Made by a program: the position numbers and the translations under genes
Notes under the pieces: model-generated
The model's input: only the letters and a program-made list of their open reading frames with translations
Database searches by the model: none
What the model was told of the DNA's origin: nothing
Part shown: positions 19,553 to 26,353 of the stretch, piece after piece
How positions within the stretch are numbered: the stretch's first letter is position 1
Layout: each line of letters opens with the position of its first letter
NCBI GenBank assembly: GCA_003166795.1
Contig: PMUS01000097.1
Coordinates: 26,060 to 90,059 of the forward strand
Reading direction: 5' to 3'
DNA length: 64,000 nt
Source of the DNA: Acidobacteriota bacterium
GTDB lineage: Bacteria > Acidobacteriota > Terriglobia > Acidiferrales > UBA7541

Positions 19553-22264
19553 TTAAAGCGTCGTGCTCATGTCGCTCGACGTGCCGCCCGCCGCGGGAAC
19601 GTAGCATTTCCGGGTGTAGTCCATCACCATACGATCGGCATTGAATCGCCAGCCGAGCGTTCGGATGGTTCGCTTCATGCGCTTGATCCAGCCGCGCGGC
19701 AGTCCGTCGCGATCGCGGTTATAGTAGAGGGGAATTACCTCTTCGAGCAGCGTGCGGTATAGGTCTTCGCCGTCTCGCGCGTCGTGAACGTCCATGTGGG
19801 AATGCGTCCTACCGGTGCCGATCGCGAAACCGTTCAGGCCGTCGTACGCTTCCGCCCACCAGCCGTCGAGCACGGAAAGATTCAGTCCGCCGTTCAACAC
19901 CACTTTCTGGCCGCTCGTACCCGAAGCCTCCAGCGGCCGCCGCGGATTATTCAACCACACGTCAACGCCCTGGACGAAATGGCGTCCGACGTTGATGTCG
20001 TAGTCTTCAACGAAGACGAACTTGTCGGCGAACTGGGGATTGCGCATCATCTGCGCGATTTCCTGCAGCATGCGCTTGCCGGGATCGTCCCGCGGATGCG
20101 ACTTGCCGGCGAACACGAACTGCACCGGCCGCTTCGGATCGTTCACCAGCGAAGCCAGTCTTTCGATATCCCTCAGGATCAGGTCGGCGCGCTTGTACGT
20201 TGCGAAGCGGCGCGCAAATCCTATTGTAAGAGCATCCGGACTGAAGACGTTTGCGAGTCTCTGCAGAACTTCCGGCGCTTCGTTGCGGCGCTCGGCCTGT
20301 TTCACCGCGCGACGGCGCACGAACTCCAGCAGGCGCGATTTCAGGCTGAGATGCGTCTCCCAAAGCTCGCCGTCGTCCACATTTTCGATGCCTTCCCAGA
20401 TGCGCGCCTCGCTGCTCTGTTCGTGCCATCCGGTTCCCAGGTGGCGGTCGTAGAGGCGAAACATTTGTGGCGCGAGCCACGTGGGGACATGAACGCCGTT
20501 CGTGATGTGTCCTATGGGCACGGCGTCTTCCGTTTTGCCGGGGTAAAGGCCCACCCACATCGCCCGGGACACCTCGCCGTGGAGCGCGGAAACGGCGTTG
20601 GCGCGCCGCGCGATTTTCAGGCCCAGCACGGTCATGCAGAATTCTTCGTCGTTGTTGGCCGGGTTTTCGCGTCCAAGCGCCATCAGCTGGTTGTGAGAGA
20701 GCCCCAGAAATTCTCCCAGAGGTCCCAGATGTTCTTCGATCAGGTCCGCGCCGAACCGGTCGTGTCCCGCCGGCACCGGCGTGTGGGTGGTAAAAACGAC
20801 TTCGCGCGAAACGCGATGAACGGCCTGGTCGAATCCCAGGCCTTCCTCCTGCATACGATTGCGAATAGCTTCGAGTACCGCAAATCCGCTGTGTCCCTCA
20901 TTAAGGTGAAGAACGCCTGGTGTAATGCCCATCGCTTTCAGCGCGCGGAATCCTCCCACACCGAGCAGCAGCTCCTGACGGATTCGAATGCGCGCGTCTC
21001 CGCCATAGAGACGCGAGGTGAGCTCCACGTCTTGCGGGGCGTTTCCTTCGACGTTGGAATCAAGAAGAAGCAGATCACACCGGCCCACTTTCATTCGCCA
21101 GACTTTCGCGCGTATCAGTCCGCTTCGCGTCTCGATTTGTACCGTCACGGCTTCGCCATTGGTTCCGATCGCCAGCTCCATGGGAAGGTGGGTCACATCC
21201 GTCTGCAAATATTCTTCCTGCTGCCAGCCGCTCGGATCGAGCGATTGCCGGAAATAGCCCTGGCCGTAAAACAATCCCACGCCGACCAGCGGGATGCCCA
21301 GGTCAGACGCGCTCTTGATGTGATCGCCGGCGAGGACGCCCAGACCGCCGGAATATTCGGGAATCGATTCGTGCAATCCGAATTCGGCTGAGAAATACGC
21401 CACCGGGCGAGGCCGCAGCACACCGGCGTGCCTTGTGCCCCAGGTGCGATCTGCTTCGAGGTATTCGAGCTTGCGCCGGTACGCGTAATTGATTCGGCTG
21501 TGCAGCACCAGCTCGCCGGCTCGGCGCTCGATCTCGGCGAACGGAATTTCGCTCAGCATGGAAACGGGATTGTGATTGAGCTCCCTCCATCGCACGGGAT
21601 CGAGGTCGCGGAACAGACTGGTCGAATCGTGGTCCCACGACCACCACACATTGTGGGCCAGCGACCAGAGCCTTTCCTGTGCCGGAGCGATGAAGCGGTC
21701 GAGAGTGCGGGCCTCGCTGACGACCGGCGCCACTTCGGCGGCGGCTTTCGCCAGCATCTGAATCTCGTCCTCGCGAAAAACGCGCGCCTCGGTGGTTTGG
21801 ACGACTAGGACGCCCTGCAGAACGCCTCGGTCAATCAGCGGAACGCCGACAAACGACTGGTATGCATCTTCACCGGCCTCGTGAAAGTACTTGAACCGCG
21901 GATGGTCCTTCGCCCGCTCCACGGCAACAGGCCGCACCTGCTCTGCGACCAGGCCCGCCAAACCTTCATGGATTCCCATACGAAGGGAGCCGATACATTG
22001 GCGGCGAAGCCCTACCGTGGCCGCCAGGACCAGGTTCGCTCGATCGGGCTCGATCAAATAGACCGAACACACATCGGTTTCAAACCGCTTGGCAATCAGC
22101 GCGACCACGTTCATCAGCGTCTCGGCCGGCTTGCCGCCCTGTTTGGCGAGGTTTCCAATCTCTTCCAGAGTCAGAACGTAGCTCGCGTCCCGCGCTTCCG
22201 TGCCTTGGCTCACGCTCTGCATTCCCCTGTCATCCGGTTTCCGTCGGACGCCCGATTGTCCCAT
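19553..22264 (-). CDS. glgP: GAF domain-alpha-glucan (glycogen) phosphorylase fusion
   Basis: The 903-residue protein has two parts. Residues about 33-190 form a GAF domain of the PtsP/NifA kind (LMNVVALIAKRFETDVCSVYLIEPD, SFVGVPLIDRGVLQGVLVV). From about 195 it is a GT35 phosphorylase of the DUF3417-containing type (ERLWSLAHNVWWSWDHD), which releases glucose-1-phosphate from alpha-glucans. The pyridoxal-phosphate lysine lies in EASGTSGQKVVLNG (Lys787), and the family blocks AYFSAEFGLHESIPEYSGGLG, HLNEGHSGF and GFARRFATYKRADL are intact. The ATG at 22264 has AGAGGT just upstream. An internal ATG at 22222 still keeps the GAF domain. Fusion of a small-ligand sensor to a degradative enzyme suggests direct allosteric control. 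Enzyme call firm, GAF call strong, ligand unknown. Confidence 0.92.
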   Translation of the reverse strand: MGQSGVRRKPDDRGMQSVSQGTEARDASYVLTLEEIGNLAKQGGKPAETLMNVVALIAKRFETDVCSVYLIEPDRANLVLAATVGLRRQCIGSLRMGIHEGLAGLVAEQVRPVAVERAKDHPRFKYFHEAGEDAYQSFVGVPLIDRGVLQGVLVVQTTEARVFREDEIQMLAKAAAEVAPVVSEARTLDRFIAPAQERLWSLAHNVWWSWDHDSTSLFRDLDPVRWRELNHNPVSMLSEIPFAEIERRAGELVLHSRINYAYRRKLEYLEADRTWGTRHAGVLRPRPVAYFSAEFGLHESIPEYSGGLGVLAGDHIKSASDLGIPLVGVGLFYGQGYFRQSLDPSGWQQEEYLQTDVTHLPMELAIGTNGEAVTVQIETRSGLIRAKVWRMKVGRCDLLLLDSNVEGNAPQDVELTSRLYGGDARIRIRQELLLGVGGFRALKAMGITPGVLHLNEGHSGFAVLEAIRNRMQEEGLGFDQAVHRVSREVVFTTHTPVPAGHDRFGADLIEEHLGPLGEFLGLSHNQLMALGRENPANNDEEFCMTVLGLKIARRANAVSALHGEVSRAMWVGLYPGKTEDAVPIGHITNGVHVPTWLAPQMFRLYDRHLGTGWHEQSSEARIWEGIENVDDGELWETHLSLKSRLLEFVRRRAVKQAERRNEAPEVLQRLANVFSPDALTIGFARRFATYKRADLILRDIERLASLVNDPKRPVQFVFAGKSHPRDDPGKRMLQEIAQMMRNPQFADKFVFVEDYDINVGRHFVQGVDVWLNNPRRPLEASGTSGQKVVLNGGLNLSVLDGWWAEAYDGLNGFAIGTGRTHSHMDVHDARDGEDLYRTLLEEVIPLYYNRDRDGLPRGWIKRMKRTIRTLGWRFNADRMVMDYTRKCYVPAAGGTSSDMSTTL

Positions 22265-22553
22265 CGCGTCTACCTCTATTTTCTCATGCCTTCAACGCTG
22301 TCCGCGGTCGCGGCGGAACTCCCGTTGCGGAGATGCAACCCTGTTGACGCCGACGTCACGTCCCCAACTCCCGGCGCGATGAGATACCCTCCAAACCCCG
22401 TGCACCCGCCAAACTCTATTAGCCGGGCGCACGCTAAGTCCAATCCAAATTGCTGATTGTGGACATCACTCCCCGTGGATAGCGTTCGCGGACGAGTTGC
22501 CGCTTGGCGAGTTGAACTCCAGAATTTGAAGACAAACTTCGAGAGGCTGCGTG

Positions 22554-24023
22554 TTAATGCGAGGGGGTTGCGAGATGAAACGTAAGGTCCACTTCTCTCT
22601 GGAATTGGACAGGCTTCCCATCGAGGAGTGTCGGGGTGTAGCGCCATTGGCGAACGGCTCTTTCGGCGGCGTCCAACAGCAATCGCGGCCCGCCCAGGAC
22701 AGCAATTGCGCGAACAGCACCATCTGGGCCGATCGAGACGTTGAGCCTGACCGTTCCTTCCTGACGCTGGTCTCTGGCGATTGTCGGATACTCGGGATCT
22801 ATGCGACGAATCAACTGGCCCTGCTTCACGATTCCGGCCGGCTGCGATGGTTCGGGCACGCGCAGGGACGGCGCTCCCGCCAAAGCGTGAGAGTTAATCG
22901 CTCCGGAGGTCGTGAGGGCCCCATCAGTGCCAGCGGCAGGAACGTCCGGCAGGACCGGCGGGTTCTCCTTTGCGACCCCTCCGTCAGTGGCCGCTGGTCG
23001 TGATTGTTGCGGGGGCGCAAGGACCCATGTCTGAAAGTTCGTCTGCGGTTTCCGCGCGTGCGTTGCACCATTTTCGGAGACTTGCTGATGGGTGGCGTCC
23101 GCGGGACCGTTCATCGGGCCGTCGAAGGGAATCGTCCAATGTTGGTCGCTCGCGCTTACGACTTCAATCTCCGTGGGCCGCGCGGCCGGGATCGCAGGGC
23201 TCGGCGTTGGTTCACGAGTGTCCTCGCCGTTCTGCGATGCCATGGCAAGAAACTCTCGAAGGCGCTTTCCGACCTCTCCGTGTCCGGTGGACCACCCCGC
23301 CGCGAGGGAAGCAACTGCCAGAAGCAACAGGACTGCTGCGGCAGCCAGGCGATTCGCGAACAGTTTTTCGGCGCCGGCAGGGTGCTCGTCGGCCGACTGG
23401 CCGCTGAGATTGGGGTTGTATTCACGCGAGCGACCCAGGATTCGCGCGAAAGCGTCCGGCGCCGGATACGAAAACACCCCCGGGGTTGGCGCGGCGCGCG
23501 GCGGCGTCCCAAATTCCGCATTGGCAGCTGCAACCTGGCCGCGATCTTCCGAAGGGAAAGCTGGTTCCCCAGCTGTGCCATTCGAAACCGTGCTCTTGTG
23601 GGTGTCGGGCGGCGTGACTGACGGCTCATTTTCTTTCGGAGTCGAGGTGGCGCCTTCCTCGGGTGCCGCTCTGGGCAATAGCGCCTCACGGATCAACCAT
23701 TCCTTGATCTGGAGGCGGGCATCATCGGGGAGATCGACAAATTCCAGCCCTGCCAATTTTCTGGACTCGCTCGTCCAGCTGACTCGCGCGTTCGCGTGGA
23801 TCCAGCCCTCTGACTCTGACAGCTGAAAGCGCACCTCGGGCAGGACGTCGTCTATGACGCTCGTATAAGCCTGCACGGAAAGGCCGCCCTCGCTGATGTT
23901 TAGGACTATCCCGCCATTGCCTTCATCGAGTTCCACATACGCAAGCGACCGGAACGGTTGCCGGTAGTAAAGGCGACGATCGGCAGGCCGGTAGTTCTGG
24001 GCCCGCGCGAGCGGGTTGGACAT
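22554..24023 (-). CDS. PilZ domain-transmembrane-TonB C-terminal domain fusion
   Basis: The ATG at 24023 (MSNPLARAQ) gives 489 residues. Residues about 15-110 form a PilZ domain with both c-di-GMP motifs: RQPFR (RxxxR) and NISEGG (NxSxxG). A Pro/Ala/Glu-rich linker follows, then one membrane helix (LAAAAVLLLLAVASLAAGW, about 225-243). A long disordered periplasmic region leads to a TonB-type C-terminal domain (about 400-489; GQLIRRIDPEYPTIARDQRQEG, with WRYTPTLLDGKPV). So the c-di-GMP sensor sits in the cytoplasm and the receptor-contacting domain in the periplasm. No exbB or exbD is visible nearby. The domain reading is clear; the consequence, c-di-GMP input to a TonB-like protein, is inference. 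Confidence 0.82.
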   Translation of the reverse strand: MSNPLARAQNYRPADRRLYYRQPFRSLAYVELDEGNGGIVLNISEGGLSVQAYTSVIDDVLPEVRFQLSESEGWIHANARVSWTSESRKLAGLEFVDLPDDARLQIKEWLIREALLPRAAPEEGATSTPKENEPSVTPPDTHKSTVSNGTAGEPAFPSEDRGQVAAANAEFGTPPRAAPTPGVFSYPAPDAFARILGRSREYNPNLSGQSADEHPAGAEKLFANRLAAAAVLLLLAVASLAAGWSTGHGEVGKRLREFLAMASQNGEDTREPTPSPAIPAARPTEIEVVSASDQHWTIPFDGPMNGPADATHQQVSENGATHARKPQTNFQTWVLAPPQQSRPAATDGGVAKENPPVLPDVPAAGTDGALTTSGAINSHALAGAPSLRVPEPSQPAGIVKQGQLIRRIDPEYPTIARDQRQEGTVRLNVSIGPDGAVRAIAVLGGPRLLLDAAERAVRQWRYTPTLLDGKPVQFQREVDLTFHLATPSH

Positions 24024-24168
24024 GGTTGACTTAATTTCCTTCAGTTGCGGGCCTGGGTCCCGCCGCAATTCTTTGGTGCCCGAGATTGTATGCCGGCCGA
24101 TCGGTCAGTTCAAGCCGGCCACAACGGGTAAATACGCGACCGAGCCGGACCGCTTCGCTCAGAGCTGG

Positions 24169-24729
24169 TTAATTTTGACCTGTCGAGACCGGCGCTTGCT
24201 GGAATGCGGGCGAGGTCGCCGCGAGTTCGATTTGATATCGCGTCGCCTGATCGAACAGTACGAATCCTTCCACGCCTGCGACCTGGTCCGCCACGAACTG
24301 CCTGACCTGACGCTCCGCTGCGGCGTCTCTCTGCACTGGCCAGTCGAACGCATGGCTTATTTCAAGCGCAACGCGCGTTCGATTCTTGGCCGGCACAAAT
24401 GCCGCCGAGTCCAGGTTGATCGGCTCATCGCTGCTCAAACTGCCGGTGGGCTGGAGCCGGCTCATAATCACGACGTCCGGCCCGCTCGAGAGCCGGTAGT
24501 CAATATCCGTCCTATTGTCCAGGTCATAGAAAAAGACCACGGCCGCGTGAGTGGAATCCACTTCGCGTACCCGCACTCCCGCGAGCGTGCTCTGAATCGC
24601 GCCCGAGTTCCATGCGTCGGCGGGCGAGGAGGAAGGCCGAAGACGCGAAAATCTCGCGACAATGAATACCAACAGCGCGAGCGCGCAAACCGCTAGACCA
24701 AGCCACCCGAGTTTCTTCCATGGCGCCAT
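24169..24729 (-). CDS. unrecognised membrane-anchored protein
   Basis: I use the ATG at 24729, where the protein starts MAPWKKLGWLGLAVCALALLV. The upstream extension of the frame looks non-coding. The 186-residue product has a short basic N-terminus, one membrane helix (about 8-27) and a soluble domain of about 155 residues that is probably outside the membrane. That domain has mixed charge and no metal or catalytic motif I recognise. I do not recognise the family. It lies 100 bases beyond the PilZ-TonB gene on the same strand and is divergent from the secreted-protein gene at 24868. The reading frame, composition and start look genuine; function is unknown. Confidence 0.6.
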   Translation of the reverse strand: MAPWKKLGWLGLAVCALALLVFIVARFSRLRPSSSPADAWNSGAIQSTLAGVRVREVDSTHAAVVFFYDLDNRTDIDYRLSSGPDVVIMSRLQPTGSLSSDEPINLDSAAFVPAKNRTRVALEISHAFDWPVQRDAAAERQVRQFVADQVAGVEGFVLFDQATRYQIELAATSPAFQQAPVSTGQN

Positions 24730-24796
24730 GAAAAACGAATCTACCACATCCGCGGCGGTTGCACGATGCGTCCGATCCTCCCGCGTGCCCGACAGC

Positions 24797-24825
24797 TTGA
24801 CATAGGTGGGCCGCCGGACTACTCT
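24797..24825 (+). promoter_or_regulatory. sigma-70-type promoter candidate for the secreted-protein gene
   Basis: A perfect -35 TTGACA, a 17-base spacer and a weak -10 TACTCT lie 43 bases before the ATG at 24868. The spacing is ideal; the poor -10 lowers confidence. Confidence 0.45.
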
Positions 24826-24867
24826 GCGGGCCGCACGCGGATCCCAGCCCAAATTTCCGGAGGAAAG

Positions 24868-25635
24868 ATGAAATTGAAGAAGTATGTCTACGTGTTAGTC
24901 GTCGCCGCACTGGCGACGTTTTCAGCCTCGGCACAGACCAACCCGGGAACCATAGCCGCCATGGAGTCCCAAACTCCCAAGCCCGGCATGTCCCAGCAGT
25001 ATGAACAAGGACGCAAACAAAAGGCGGATTGGCACAAGCAGCAAAAAGACCCCCAGGAGCTATATGTCTTCGCAACCATCAGCGGCGATAACACGGGAAC
25101 GTACCTCGTCGGCCGTATGGATCAGCATTGGGCGGATTTCGACAAGCCGGCGATTTCCGACGCTGCCGACACCGAGGAATTCAACAAGGCGGTCGGTTCA
25201 TTCGTGCAGTCGGTAACAGACCGCTATTACGCGTTTATGCCGAAGGTCAGCAATCCCGATCCTTCTGCGACGGGGCCCGCGAAATACACGGAGTTGATCA
25301 CTTTTCGCGTGCATCGCGACAAGATAGGAGCATTTCGAGGCGCTCTGGTGAGGCTCGGCGAAGCGGTTCAGAAAACCAAATGGCCTGTTCACTTTGAATT
25401 CTATGAGCTGGTCAACGGCGGTGCCGAAGGCACATTCGTATTGGCCGAACCCCACGCGAACTGGGCGGATTTCGAGGAAAAACCAGACGTGAAGCCTTTC
25501 CGCGATATGCTCAAGGACGCATTTGGGCAAAACGAGGCCGATTCCGTCTACGACCGGATCGAGAATTCGATTGAAAGCGAGTCCAGCGAGATTCTCGAAT
25601 TTCGCCCGGACCTCAGCTATATCCCTGCCAAGTAA
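24868..25635 (+). CDS. secreted protein of unknown function
   Basis: An ATG preceded by GGAGGAAAG starts a 255-residue protein with a clear signal peptide ([23 protein letters not shown], about 23 residues, likely cleaved after ASA). The mature part is soluble, without Cys, and is rich in Trp/Tyr and acidic residues. Two halves look internally similar: both contain a strand-type segment with a W-x-D-F motif (HWADFDKP and NWADFEEK), suggesting a duplicated alpha/beta-barrel (dimeric ferredoxin-like) fold. I do not recognise a named family. A strong terminator follows at 25666, so it is monocistronic. The gene is certain; the duplication is a reading of the sequence by eye. Confidence 0.75.
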   Translation: MKLKKYVYVLVVAALATFSASAQTNPGTIAAMESQTPKPGMSQQYEQGRKQKADWHKQQKDPQELYVFATISGDNTGTYLVGRMDQHWADFDKPAISDAADTEEFNKAVGSFVQSVTDRYYAFMPKVSNPDPSATGPAKYTELITFRVHRDKIGAFRGALVRLGEAVQKTKWPVHFEFYELVNGGAEGTFVLAEPHANWADFEEKPDVKPFRDMLKDAFGQNEADSVYDRIENSIESESSEILEFRPDLSYIPAK

Positions 25636-25665
25636 CGGAATCAGAGGCGGTCGTTTGCAGTCAAG

Positions 25666-25705
25666 GCCTGCGGGCCTCCCACAGGGGCCCGCGGGCTCTT
25701 TTTTT
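25666..25705 (+). terminator. strong Rho-independent terminator
   Basis: A GC-rich stem of about 13 base pairs (GCCTGCGGGCC pairing with GGCCCGCGGGC) with a CACA-type loop is followed by TCTTTTTTT. It ends the secreted-protein transcript just before msrB. Confidence 0.85.
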
Positions 25706-25747
25706 CGCAAGCGAACCATGCATCCGCGCGGGACCTCGTGTAATCTA

Positions 25748-26167
25748 ATGGTCATGAGCGAAAAAATTCGCAAGGACGACGCGGAGTGGCGGGCGAAGCT
25801 GACGGACGAGCAATACCACGTGACGAGGAAGAAGGGAACTGAGCCACCCTTCACCGGAGAGTACGAGAATACGGACACCGACGGGACGTACGTGTGCGTC
25901 TGTTGCGGACAGCCTCTATTTGCTTCCGACGCGAAATACCATTCCGGCTCCGGCTGGCCCAGCTACTACCGACCGATCAAGGCCGAAAATGTTGAAATGG
26001 AGAGCGACACCGCCCACGGCATGCGCCGAACGGAGGTTATGTGCAGCCGGTGCGACGCTCACTTGGGGCACGTGTTTGAAGATGGTCCGCAACCTACCGG
26101 CCTGCGCTTCTGCATCAACTCCGCCGCGTTGCGTCTAGAAGAGAAAGACGGCGACAAGAAGAGCTAA
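25748..26167 (+). CDS. msrB: peptide-methionine (R)-S-oxide reductase
   Basis: It reduces methionine-R-sulfoxide in damaged proteins. The start is ATG at 25748 or 25754 (MVMSEK or MSEK). The product has 139 residues, the normal single-domain length. The catalytic Cys lies in RFCINSAAL (Cys122), and the two zinc-binding CxxC pairs are visible as CVCCG and CSRCD. The motif GSGWPSYY is conserved. There is no signal peptide, so it is cytoplasmic. The recycling Cys found in some MsrB proteins is replaced in this type, which usually relies on thioredoxin. It stands alone after a terminator. The start choice is not decided because neither ATG has a strong ribosome-binding site. Confidence 0.94.
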   Translation: MVMSEKIRKDDAEWRAKLTDEQYHVTRKKGTEPPFTGEYENTDTDGTYVCVCCGQPLFASDAKYHSGSGWPSYYRPIKAENVEMESDTAHGMRRTEVMCSRCDAHLGHVFEDGPQPTGLRFCINSAALRLEEKDGDKKS

Positions 26168-26273
26168 CGCATCCGCAGATCTCACGCACACCGCCCGCGG
26201 ACGTACCCCGTTCCAAACCCGCAGTTGAAGAGCGCGTTGAATCAGCAGGATGCCCTCAGGTTTTTCCGAGAAA

Positions 26274-26293
26274 GGGCACGATATATCGTGCCC
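26274..26293. repeat. dispersed palindrome, copy 2
   Basis: This is a perfect copy of GGGCACGATATATCGTGCCC, followed by GGC as in copy 1. It lies between the ends of convergent msrB and the Ig-repeat lipoprotein gene, in non-coding sequence. Confidence 0.85.
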
Positions 26294-26353
26294 GGCGCTA
26301 ACGCTTGCCGCGATGAAGCCATTTGCACTGGCGGAAAAGACGATTCTAGGTTT

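Noticed and set aside
19784..21391. 535-codon plus-strand frame opposite glycogen phosphorylase
   Set aside because: The opposite strand encodes clear phosphorylase motifs; this frame shows none and has no ribosome-binding site.
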